Shown in pieces: positions 17,417 through 25,405 of a stretch of DNA of 64,000 nt (position 1 is the stretch's first letter; each line of letters starts with the position of its first letter). The stretch lies in NCBI GenBank assembly GCA_030018495.1, contig JASEFS010000006.1, positions 62,001 through 126,000 of the forward strand, in the 5' to 3' direction. This stretch comes from Deltaproteobacteria bacterium (GTDB taxonomy: Bacteria > Desulfobacterota > Desulfobaccia > Desulfobaccales > 0-14-0-80-60-11). The notes below the pieces were generated by a model, which was not told where the DNA came from, did not search any database, and was given only the letters and a program-made list of their open reading frames with translations. The position numbers and the translations under genes were made by a program.

Positions 17417-17432
17417 TGGATAACAGGTAAAA

Positions 17433-18218
17433 ATGGCGAATTCGACTCCGCCCCTCATCCAGGTCTCTAACCTGACCAAGCATTTCGGCGGGTTGCCTGC
17501 ATTGGACAGAGTTAGCCTGACCGCGGCGCGCGGTCAGGTCACCGCGTTGATCGGCCCCAACGGCGCAGGCAAGACCACCTTGATCAACTGCCTGACCGGG
17601 GTGCTCAGTCCCGACCGGGGCGAAATCCTGTTTGACGGCCGCGATCTCTCCGGACTGCCGCCCCACGAGATCACCCGGCTGGGCATCGCCCGCACCTTTC
17701 AGAACCTGCGCCTTTTCCCGCGGCTGTCGGTGCTGGACAATGTGCTGACCGGCCTCACCATTCAGGCGGGGTCTTCCATGCTGGAGGCGCTGCTGCGCAC
17801 TCCCGGCCTGCGCCACCGGGAGCGCCGCCTGCGGCTCACCGCGCTGGAGGCCCTGGATACCTTCGGCCTGGTGGACAAAGCCGACCTCCCCGCCGGCACC
17901 CTGCCGTACGGCGACAAGAAGCGGGTGGAGATGGCCCGGGCCTTTGTCTCTAATCCCGTGCTGACGCTCCTGGACGAGCCGGTGGCGGGTTTAAATTCCG
18001 AAGAAACCGGCCAAATCGCCGCGCTCATCCGGCAAATGCGCCTCTACGGCAAAAGCATGATCCTGGTGGAGCATGACATGGACCTGGTGATGAGCGTCTC
18101 GGACCACGTGGTGGTCCTGGACGGCGGCAAAAGGATCGCCGCGGGACCGCCCGAGGAAGTGCGGCGCAACCCCCTGGTCCTGGAAGCGTATCTGGGAAGG
18201 ATGAGTGTGACTGCTTGA
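17433..18218 (+). CDS. livG: Branched-chain amino acid ABC ATPase LivG
   Basis: A 261-residue ABC ATPase. Walker A GPNGAGKTT, the LivG-specific insertion ITRLGIARTFQNLRLFP, a signature-loop region that reads GTLPYGDKKRVEMARA (LPYG in place of LSGG, usual for LivG), Walker B LTLLDEPVAGLN and the switch His in LVEHDMD are all present. It energises import together with LivM. The operon stops here, without livF. The insertion and LPYG variant favour LivG over LivF. Confidence 0.93.
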   Translation: MANSTPPLIQVSNLTKHFGGLPALDRVSLTAARGQVTALIGPNGAGKTTLINCLTGVLSPDRGEILFDGRDLSGLPPHEITRLGIARTFQNLRLFPRLSVLDNVLTGLTIQAGSSMLEALLRTPGLRHRERRLRLTALEALDTFGLVDKADLPAGTLPYGDKKRVEMARAFVSNPVLTLLDEPVAGLNSEETGQIAALIRQMRLYGKSMILVEHDMDLVMSVSDHVVVLDGGKRIAAGPPEEVRRNPLVLEAYLGRMSVTA

Positions 18219-18476
18219 TTTTTGACTCCTGGGGCGAAAACGCCAATTACTTCAGATAATTAGTTTCAATGATCATATGAAATCTTTTAGAGAAATTTTG
18301 CGCCTTCCTGTGCACCAGCATCCGGTCGCCGCCCTCTCCGAAGTAAGCTTCTAAAGCAAATCTCTCCACTCCCCTTGAACCGCCATAATCAAAATCTTAT
18401 TCAAACATGAATAATCATTGGTCGGCACGCGGCGCTGGTCCTGCCGTAACATCGCTGGCTGCGAGGAACCTGGCAC

Positions 18477-19403
18477 ATGTCCCGCGACAAACATAACTTT
18501 CTCATTAAAATGCTGCGCCACCGGAACTTTATTCTGTCTTTGGCCCTGGTCCTGGGACTGGTTGCGGGTCACGGCGCCCACTATACGGAGACCACAGTAT
18601 TGCCCCTCCTGGCTGTGATCATGACGCTCTCCACCATGAGCGTGGAAGGGAGCGTCTTTCGCTCGGCGCGGGGTCTGGCGATTCCGGCCCTGGCCGGCCT
18701 TATCATGAGTTTTGTTGTCTTGGGCGGTGTTCTCCTCGCCTTGAATTTCCTAATGATAAGGAATGACGCCTTCGCCAGAGGCTTCATCGTTCTGGCCGCG
18801 GCGCCCCCGGCGGTGGCCGTGGTGCCGTTCACCCGCCTGCTGCGCGGCAATCACTCCTTTTCCCTCATCGGCGCCATCGGCTGCTACCTGGGGGGCCTGG
18901 TCATTACACCCCTGATGGCCCTGGCGTTTTTGGGGACCAACGTGATTCAACCCGGGAAACTTTTTCTCGTTCTCCTGGAACTCATTCTGGCACCCTTGAT
19001 TTTGTCCCGTGTACTTCGGTGGACCGGCGCTTCCGGCCGGCTGGAGCCCGCCAGCGGAATTATCACCAACTGGTGTTTCTTCCTCATCACCTACACCATT
19101 GTGGGACTCAACCGGGACTTGTTCCTCTACCAGACTTTGGCGCTGGCGCCGGTTATGATGATAGCCTTGTTTTCCACTTTTATTCTGGGCGGAATTATCA
19201 AGATTCTGGGCAGGCTGCTTCACATCGACTCCCCCACCGTGGTCAGTCTGATGCTCTTAGGGACCTTGAAGAACTATGGTTTGGCCGGAGGCCTGGCGCT
19301 CACTCTCTTTGACAGGCATAGCGCCGTTCCCGCCGCAGTTTCCACCGTATTCATGATCGTCTATATAATGTGGCTGGGATTTATCTCCCGGGTCAGAAAC
19401 TAG
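18477..19403 (+). CDS. BASS-family (bile acid:sodium symporter-like) transporter
   Basis: A 308-residue integral membrane protein with about nine or ten hydrophobic segments. AAAPPAVAVVPFTRLLRGN and the late TLKNYGLAGGLALTLF segment resemble the crossover helices of the bile acid:Na+ symporter/BASS fold, which also includes pantoate, pyruvate and arsenite carriers. The substrate cannot be read from sequence. The start has GAGG eleven bases upstream. It stands alone, 258 bp after livG and convergent with the MerR gene. Confidence 0.72.
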   Translation: MSRDKHNFLIKMLRHRNFILSLALVLGLVAGHGAHYTETTVLPLLAVIMTLSTMSVEGSVFRSARGLAIPALAGLIMSFVVLGGVLLALNFLMIRNDAFARGFIVLAAAPPAVAVVPFTRLLRGNHSFSLIGAIGCYLGGLVITPLMALAFLGTNVIQPGKLFLVLLELILAPLILSRVLRWTGASGRLEPASGIITNWCFFLITYTIVGLNRDLFLYQTLALAPVMMIALFSTFILGGIIKILGRLLHIDSPTVVSLMLLGTLKNYGLAGGLALTLFDRHSAVPAAVSTVFMIVYIMWLGFISRVRN

Positions 19404-19446
19404 ATTATTTTGGCCGATGTGAACCAATTGCTTGGCAGGGTCGAAA

Positions 19447-19475
19447 CTCCCCCTCCCTCCGGTCAGGAGGGGGAG
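19447..19475. terminator. Hairpin between convergent genes
   Basis: Perfect 10-bp inverted repeat CTCCCCCTCC (19447-19456) and GGAGGGGGAG (19466-19475) with a 9-nt loop, lying between the converging transporter and MerR genes. No T tract follows on either strand, so it is a transcription barrier or RNA-end stabiliser more than a textbook terminator. Confidence 0.45.
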
Positions 19476-19530
19476 ATCAAGGGTTATGGGTTGGGAGGGA
19501 AACATGGAGTGGTTACTCGAAATATCCTTT

Positions 19531-19815
19531 TCAGGTTCCTTTAACCCCGACAGCTCCGTCCATTGAAAGCAACCTTTCCAGCCTCACCCGCACCCCTTCG
19601 GAGGTCAGGTGCTCCTCTTCCAGGAGACGCTTGATGGCCTGCACCACGTCCAGGTCTTCCATGGTGTAGGTGCGGCGATTGGACTGCGTGCGGGAAGGCC
19701 GCAAAAATTCCTCATATGATTTTTCCCAATAGCGCAGCGTGGATTTCCGCACCCCGGTGAGCTGGGAGACCTGGTCAATGGTGAGCATTAAATCGTGAGA
19801 GATGTTGGTGTGCAT
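19531..19815 (-). CDS. MerR-like DNA-binding protein
   Basis: A 94-residue protein consisting of little more than a MerR winged helix: LTIDQVSQLTGVRKSTLRYWEK forms the helix-turn-helix, RRTYTMEDLDVVQAIKRLLEE the wing and second helix pair. It lacks the long dimerisation helix and effector domain of full-size MerR. AAGGAG precedes the start at 19815. It lies 40 bp downstream of the flagellin gene on the same strand, so it may be co-transcribed with it and control motility genes. That link is inferred from position only. Confidence 0.85.
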   Translation of the reverse strand: MHTNISHDLMLTIDQVSQLTGVRKSTLRYWEKSYEEFLRPSRTQSNRRTYTMEDLDVVQAIKRLLEEEHLTSEGVRVRLERLLSMDGAVGVKGT

Positions 19816-19855
19816 CGATCCTTAATCTCCTTTCCCTCAAGGCCACCCGCCGGGC

Positions 19856-20740
19856 CTAGCCGCTGATAAGCTGCAGGGCGAGTTGGGGCAGGGAATTAGC
19901 CTGGGCCAGCATGCCTACCGCGGCCTGCGTCAGAATCTGGTTCCGGACGAACTCGGTCATTTCGGTGGCCACATCCACGTCGGAGATGCGGGATTCCGCG
20001 GCCTGGAGATTCTCTGCCTGAATGGTCAGGTTGCTGATGGTGTTGGCCAGCCGGTTGGCAACGGCCCCCAAATTGGCCCGGATGTTGTCCTTGGTGGCCA
20101 CCGCGGCGTCGATGGCTTCCAGGGCGGCCTGGGCCGCGGCCTGGGTGCTGATGGTGTAGCCGGCCGTGCCGGGGGCGACGGCGTTGCCCACTCCCAGGGC
20201 GGAGGCCGTGGCGCTGGTGATGCGGATGTAGTAATAGTCTTCTGCGGAACTGTTGCCGGTGCCGAAATGAATTTTCAACTGATTGCCGTCCCCGCCGCTT
20301 AGCCCGGTGCCGGAAAGGGTGCCGTCCAGGAGCTTCACTCCGTTGAAATCCGTGGCGTTGGCGATCCGGGAAATCTCGGAGGCCATGGCCTGGTACTCGC
20401 TGTCCATGATGAGGCGCTGGGCCGCGGTGTAGGTACCGGTGGCCGCCTGTTCGGCCAGTTCCTTCATGCGGGTGAGCTTTTCATCAATGACCGACAGCGC
20501 CCCGTCCGCGGTCTGGATGAGGGAGATGGCGTCATTGGCGTTTCTCACCCCCTGGCTCAGCACCCGGATATCCGTGCGCATCATTTCCCTGATGGCCAGA
20601 CCCGCGGCGTCGTCGGCCGCGGAGTTGATGCGCAGGCCCGAGGCCAGCCGGGCCACCGAGGTCGCCAGCCGGCTGTAGGTGAAACTCAGGCTTCGGGCGG
20701 CGTTCATCGCCATCAAATTGTGGTTGATCACCAGAGACAT
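19856..20740 (-). CDS. fliC: Flagellin
   Basis: A 294-residue flagellin, the filament subunit exported by the flagellar type III system. The N-terminal D0/D1 part (MSLVINHNLMAMNAARSL, then VARLASGLRINSAADDAAGLAI) and the C-terminal D1/D0 part (AENLQAAESRISDVDVATEM, then ANSLPQLALQLI) are well conserved. The surface-exposed middle (about 130-215) is short. A strong AAGGAGG site precedes the ATG, and a sigma28-type promoter candidate lies 65-92 bp upstream. No other flagellar structural gene is in the window. Confidence 0.96.
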   Translation of the reverse strand: MSLVINHNLMAMNAARSLSFTYSRLATSVARLASGLRINSAADDAAGLAIREMMRTDIRVLSQGVRNANDAISLIQTADGALSVIDEKLTRMKELAEQAATGTYTAAQRLIMDSEYQAMASEISRIANATDFNGVKLLDGTLSGTGLSGGDGNQLKIHFGTGNSSAEDYYYIRITSATASALGVGNAVAPGTAGYTISTQAAAQAALEAIDAAVATKDNIRANLGAVANRLANTISNLTIQAENLQAAESRISDVDVATEMTEFVRNQILTQAAVGMLAQANSLPQLALQLISG

Positions 20741-20804
20741 AAAACTTTACCTCCTTGTAAGTCCCCCTAACTTCCCTGTAGGGTTTGTTAACCTTTTGCC
20801 TGTC

Positions 20805-20832
20805 TTTTCGAAATTGCCGGGGGGAAACTTAA
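20805..20832 (-). promoter_or_regulatory. Sigma28-type flagellin promoter candidate
   Basis: Reading toward fliC: TTAAGTTT (20832-20825, consensus TAAAGTTT), a 12-bp spacer, then TTCGAAAA (20812-20805, consensus GCCGATAA, five of eight). Sigma28 (FliA) promoters usually have 11 bp between the boxes. Position and gene fit; the -10 box is imperfect. Confidence 0.45.
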
Positions 20833-21016
20833 AGGAAAATTTTAAAAATAGTGAACTGTTTTTGATTTTTTTGAAGGCAAGGGAGAAAACCGGCTGAATA
20901 AACAGGAGGCTTGCTGGGAGCAGGAGGCAGCCTACGGCGTTATCGGCAAGCGAGCGTTGGGAGGTTTTGGTGAATCTCAGGAATCCAGCTGATGCGGGCC
21001 AACGGTTGATGAGGTG

Positions 21017-21772
21017 TCAGTTTTGCTCTTGCAAACGGCCGCAGACCGGGCATGAGGGGTCGGCTTTGAGCTGCTCCTCCTTGAAATGGAACCAGCGGCC
21101 TTTGAAGGCCAGGAGGCGCCCGGTCAGGGCGGGCCCGAGGCCGCCAAGAATGCGCAGGGCCTCCAGGGACAGCAGCGCTCCCATGATGCCCGGCAGAGGC
21201 CCCATGAGGGCCGGTTTGCCGTTCAGCGGGGCTCCCGGCAGAAAGCACGCCAAACACGGTCCCTGCCCGGCCCAGAAGGTGGTGAGCAGGCCGTCCATTT
21301 CGCCAACCCGGGCATGAATCAGGGGCAGGCGATGCCGCACCGCGGCCAGATTGAGATAGTCGCTCACCTGCGGTTCAGGGGCCACATCAATAATTAGCTG
21401 GCATCCCGAGACCAGGCGATGCACATTGTTCTCGGTGACGGTCTTGCCATGGCCCTCCACGCTGACAAAAGGGTTGATTTCCTTTAGACGGCGCTCGGCT
21501 ACGCTGCTCTTGACTTTCCCCAGGTCCCGCTCCCGGTACAGGAAGGTGGTATTCAGGTCCGCCAGGGATACCCGGGAGCCGTCCACCAGCCGCAAGGCCC
21601 CCACTCCCGTAGAGAGCAGGTTGAAGGCCACGGCTGAGCCGAGGCCGCCGGCCCCGACTAGAAGCACCCGGGAGGATTTGACTTTTTCCTGGGCTTCCCG
21701 TCCCCATTGCGGGAGGGCGATTTGCTGGGAATATCTGGTCACTTCGGCGGGGCTCAGGTTGTGCGTGAGCAT
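21017..21772 (-). CDS. ThiF/MoeB-family adenylyltransferase
   Basis: A 251-residue E1-like enzyme that adenylates the C-terminus of a small sulfur-carrier protein (ThiS or MoaD type). RYSQQIALPQWG at the start and VLLVGAGGLGSAVAFNL form the ATP-binding site, with DLNTTFLYRERDLGK following. Zinc-binding pairs CLAC (near 180) and CPVC (near 240) are present. The DN pair normally found after the central strand reads DVAPEP, a departure. The ATG at 21772 has GAGGAGACG in front. The carrier partner is not nearby, so thiamine, molybdopterin or another thio-pathway cannot be decided. Confidence 0.85.
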   Translation of the reverse strand: MLTHNLSPAEVTRYSQQIALPQWGREAQEKVKSSRVLLVGAGGLGSAVAFNLLSTGVGALRLVDGSRVSLADLNTTFLYRERDLGKVKSSVAERRLKEINPFVSVEGHGKTVTENNVHRLVSGCQLIIDVAPEPQVSDYLNLAAVRHRLPLIHARVGEMDGLLTTFWAGQGPCLACFLPGAPLNGKPALMGPLPGIMGALLSLEALRILGGLGPALTGRLLAFKGRWFHFKEEQLKADPSCPVCGRLQEQN

Positions 21773-21994
21773 CGTCTCCTCGGTAGTCTGAGGGGAGCTT
21801 CCTTTCTCCCCGTGGTCGCCGTTCCTCCTGTACATCGGTTTTCGGACTCCCTAACTTTAAAAACCTGACCGCGGCGTTTATACTTCATAAAAGGGCAGCA
21901 CGCCAGCAGGCTGCTTTCAAGAGAAAGGTTTGGAAATGATCGGTGACATGCTTCGCCGGGTTTGCATCGGCATGATTTCCGGGACAAGCAGGGC

Positions 21995-22696
21995 ATGATC
22001 GAATTGACCGGAGTGGACAAGATTTATCGCCGCGGTCCGGTGGCCGTGCAGGCCCTGCATGGCATCGATCTCACCGTCGCGTCCGGGGAATTTCTGGCCA
22101 TCACCGGCAAGAGCGGCTGCGGCAAGAGCACCCTCCTGCACATTATCGGCGGGCTGGAGGCGGCCACCTCAGGGCGGGTGGTGGTGGACGGCCGGGACTT
22201 GACATCGCTTCCTGACCCGGACCTGACCCGTTTCCGCCGGGACCGCGTGGGTGTGGTGTTCCAATCTTTCAATCTGCTGCCCCTGCTGACCCTGGAGGAG
22301 AATGTCGCCTTGCCCAGGGTTCTCCAGGGGACGCCATACGCCCAAGCGCGGGCCGAGGCCCATCATTGGCTGGTGGAAGTGGGGCTGGAGGAGCGCCGCG
22401 AGCACAAGCCCCACCAGGTTTCCGGGGGGGAGATGCAGCGGGCCGCCATCGCCCGGGCCCTCATCAACCGGCCCGCAGTGCTGCTGGCTGACGAGCCCAC
22501 CGGCAATCTGGATTATGCCACCAGCTCACAAATAATGGACTTGTTCACCCGGCTCAACCGGGAATGGGGGCAGACCGTTATCCTGGTGAGCCACGCCGCG
22601 GAGGCGGCCGCGTATGCCCAGCGGGTCTTGAGATTGAGAGACGGCGAGATTCAGGAAGAAATCACCAAAAACCGGAAACCGCAACCATCTTCATGA
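21995..22696 (+). CDS. ABC transporter ATPase, LolD/MacB type
   Basis: A 233-residue ATPase with Walker [11 protein letters not shown]-loop [17 protein letters not shown] (typical of the LolD/MacB/FtsE group), signature [15 protein letters not shown], Walker [13 protein letters not shown] and switch SHAAE. The usual His of the switch is followed by AAEAAAYA instead of D. I start it at the ATG at 21995; the longer frame begins with TTG without a ribosome site. It overlaps the permease gene by four bases (ATGA). Such pairs extract lipids or lipoproteins, or export peptides. Confidence 0.92.
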   Translation: MIELTGVDKIYRRGPVAVQALHGIDLTVASGEFLAITGKSGCGKSTLLHIIGGLEAATSGRVVVDGRDLTSLPDPDLTRFRRDRVGVVFQSFNLLPLLTLEENVALPRVLQGTPYAQARAEAHHWLVEVGLEERREHKPHQVSGGEMQRAAIARALINRPAVLLADEPTGNLDYATSSQIMDLFTRLNREWGQTVILVSHAAEAAAYAQRVLRLRDGEIQEEITKNRKPQPSS

Positions 22697-25248
22697 GACC
22701 CTGGCTCTTCCGCCTGTCCCTGCGTCATCTCCTGGAATTTCCCGGGCGCACCCTGCTGGGCGTCTTGGGCATTGCCCTGGGAACCGCGGTTTACCTGAGC
22801 ATTTCCCTGGCCGCGGCCAGCGCCCTGCAAAGCTTCCAGGACGGCGTCCGGGCCGTGGCCGGCAAGGCTCAATGGCGCCTCACCAGCCCCGGCTCCACGC
22901 TGCCCGAATCCCTGTTTCTCAAGGTGCGTTCCTTGCCGGGGGTCAAGGCCGCGGCCCCGATGCTGGAGACTGTCCTGGAGCTGGAGGCCCCGCACCAGGG
23001 GCCGGTGCTCCTGTTGGGGATCGACCCCTTTTCCGAAACAGCCTTCCGCGTCTATGAATTTTTTCAAGATTCGAGGCCTGGCCCCGAAGTTCTCAGTGAT
23101 TTCCTGACCCAGCCGCAAGGCGTCCTGGTGAGCGACCGCCTGGCGGCGCGCCTCAAGGTGGCCAGGGGCGACGCTCTGCGGGTGGCGGCGGGTTCCCGCA
23201 AGGAGACCCTCAAAGTAGTGGGCGTCTTCCGATCGGAGAGGGGCCTTTACCCTTTGGAAGGTGCGGTGGTCCTCATGGACATCGCCTGGGCCCAGGAATT
23301 GTTGGGCCGGGTAGGGCGGCTGGACTATATCGACATCATCGGCGAGGATTCCCGGGATCCAAGCGACGCCCTTAGGGCGGTCCTGCCCGAGGGGGTGGAA
23401 TTGAGCTGGCCGGGGGCCCAGGCCCGGCAGATGGAAGGCCTGGTGTCATCCTACCGCCTAAATCTCTCGGTGCTCTCGGCCATCGCCCTGTTTGTCGGCA
23501 TGTTCCTCATTTATCAATCCGTGACCCTGTCCGTGGTGCGCCGGCGCCGGGAAATCGGCCTGTTGCGCACCCTGGGCATGTCCAGGGTGCAGGTCTTGGG
23601 CCTTTTTCTGGCCGAAGGCGCGGTAAGCGGCCTGGTGGGAGGCCTGGCGGGATTGGGACTGGGATTCCTTATGGCCAAAGGGGCTCTCAATTTCATGAGC
23701 CATACCCTGACCTCTCTCTATACGCCGGTGGAGGCCCGGGACCTGGTCATCAGCGCGCCGCTGTTTTTGCAGGCCTGGATTCTGGCCGTGGCCGCGACGC
23801 TGACCGCGGCGGTGCTCCCGGCCCTGGAGGCCGCCCAGACGAAGGTGCGGGCGGTGTGGTACCGGGAGGAACTGGAAGAGCGCCTGGAGAGCCGCGCCGG
23901 CCTGCTGGCCCTGGCCGGGACCGCGGCGCTCATATCGGCCGGCCTGCTGTCTCTGTGGAAAAACAGCAACGGCCCGCCTTTCCCAGGTTTTGTGGCGGCT
24001 TTTCTCATTCTGCTGGCTTTCGCCCTATTCACTCCCTTGACCGCCCGGCTGTTGGGGCGCTTCTGCGCCAAGCCGCTGCGCGGCTTGTTGGGCCCTTCGG
24101 GTGAGCTGGGCTGCCGCTATCTGGGCGGGTCCCTGTCCCGCAGCGCAGTCAGCATCGCGGCCCTGGCCTGCGCGTTGGGGATGCTCATCGCGGTGGCAGT
24201 GATGATCGGTTCTTTCCGAAAAACCGTGGACCAGTGGGTCACCCGGGCCATCAGCGGCGACATCTTTTTCGGGCCTGCGGTCTTTTCCACGTCGGCCTAC
24301 GACCATTATTTCCCCCCGGAAATTCTGCCGGAGCTGAGGCAGGACCCTTTGGTGGAGGATATTTACCTGTACCGCTGCGTCCGCATCCCCTTCAAAGACC
24401 GATTCATCCTGGTGATCGGCGGGAGTTTCGAAGTCCTGGCCCGGCAGGGTCCCTTGTGGTTCCGCCGGGGCGACGGGGAAAAACTCACCCTCCAGGCCCG
24501 GCGGCAGGGCCAGGTAATGATCTCCGAACCGCTGGCCTCCACCTTCGGCTACCGGGAAGGCGACGTCATCGAACTCCCCACGCCCACCGGCATTAAGCGG
24601 CTCACTATTGCCGGAGTTTTTTACGATTACCGCACCGACGGCCCCAGCGTCTGGATGGACATCAGCCTGTTCCGGCGGTTCTGGCAGGATGACCACTTGA
24701 ACGCGGTGCGGCTTTATCTCAAGGACAAAAGCAAGATCGGACAATATCAGGCCCGACTGCGGGAGCGCTACGGCGAGCGTTACCGTCTGCTGGCCTTGTC
24801 CCATGCGGATCTGCGCCACGGCATTCTGGAGATCTTCGACGACACCTTCGCCCTGACCTACGCCCTGGAAGGAGTGGCCGTGGTGGTGGCGATCTTCGGC
24901 ATCGTCACCACCTTTCTGGTCCTGATCATGGACCGGGAGCGCGAGCTGGCCCTTCTCCAGGCTCTGGGCGCATCGCGCCGCCAGATCATGGGCATGGTCC
25001 TGGTGGAGTCCGGCTTGGCCAGCTTTCTAAGCTTCGCGCTCGGGGCCGCGGCCGGCTCGCTGTTGTCCCTGCTGCTGATTTTTGTCATCAACAAGCAAGC
25101 CTTCGGCTGGACCGTCCGGCTGTTTTTTACCCCGGGCATATATTTTCAGACTTTTATCCTGGTTCTGGGCCTGGGATTGGCCGCGGGGGCCTACCCCGCC
25201 TGGCGGGCCATCCAGCCCCACTTGGGAGCCATCCTCAAAGAGGAATAA
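22693..25248 (+). CDS. FtsX-like ABC permease, duplicated (851 residues)
   Basis: Large inner-membrane permease with two FtsX/MacB_PCD units. Residues about 1-40 form helix 1. A periplasmic MacB-type core domain spans roughly 45-245. A three-helix FtsX block (about 255-400) contains RRRREIGLLRTLGMSRVQVLGL. After a linker, a second set of helices begins near 475, with a second periplasmic domain (about 520-700) and a final FtsX block containing DRERELALLQALGASRRQI. This duplicated layout is seen in YbbP-like permeases that work with one ATPase (YbbA-like). It overlaps the preceding ATPase by ATGA. The substrate is unknown; lipid or lysophospholipid-linked roles are inference only. Confidence 0.88.
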   Translation: MRPWLFRLSLRHLLEFPGRTLLGVLGIALGTAVYLSISLAAASALQSFQDGVRAVAGKAQWRLTSPGSTLPESLFLKVRSLPGVKAAAPMLETVLELEAPHQGPVLLLGIDPFSETAFRVYEFFQDSRPGPEVLSDFLTQPQGVLVSDRLAARLKVARGDALRVAAGSRKETLKVVGVFRSERGLYPLEGAVVLMDIAWAQELLGRVGRLDYIDIIGEDSRDPSDALRAVLPEGVELSWPGAQARQMEGLVSSYRLNLSVLSAIALFVGMFLIYQSVTLSVVRRRREIGLLRTLGMSRVQVLGLFLAEGAVSGLVGGLAGLGLGFLMAKGALNFMSHTLTSLYTPVEARDLVISAPLFLQAWILAVAATLTAAVLPALEAAQTKVRAVWYREELEERLESRAGLLALAGTAALISAGLLSLWKNSNGPPFPGFVAAFLILLAFALFTPLTARLLGRFCAKPLRGLLGPSGELGCRYLGGSLSRSAVSIAALACALGMLIAVAVMIGSFRKTVDQWVTRAISGDIFFGPAVFSTSAYDHYFPPEILPELRQDPLVEDIYLYRCVRIPFKDRFILVIGGSFEVLARQGPLWFRRGDGEKLTLQARRQGQVMISEPLASTFGYREGDVIELPTPTGIKRLTIAGVFYDYRTDGPSVWMDISLFRRFWQDDHLNAVRLYLKDKSKIGQYQARLRERYGERYRLLALSHADLRHGILEIFDDTFALTYALEGVAVVVAIFGIVTTFLVLIMDRERELALLQALGASRRQIMGMVLVESGLASFLSFALGAAAGSLLSLLLIFVINKQAFGWTVRLFFTPGIYFQTFILVLGLGLAAGAYPAWRAIQPHLGAILKEE

Positions 25249-25270
25249 GGCAGAGGACTGCCCTTTCCTT
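25249..25270 (+). terminator. Weak terminator after the ABC operon
   Basis: GGCAG-AGGA-CTGCC (25249-25262) followed by CTTTCCTT, beginning at the base after the permease stop codon. The stem is only 5 bp. Confidence 0.4.
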
Positions 25271-25405
25271 GATTTCAGGCAATTTTCTCTTACTTTTAAG
25301 GCGTGGGTTGGAGATAAATGCTTCTATTGGTGGTAAGATAATTCGCGATTCCTTCCGTGAAAATTCCCGGAAAAATTTGCCCGGCTGAACTTGAAAGGTA
25401 TCCAC

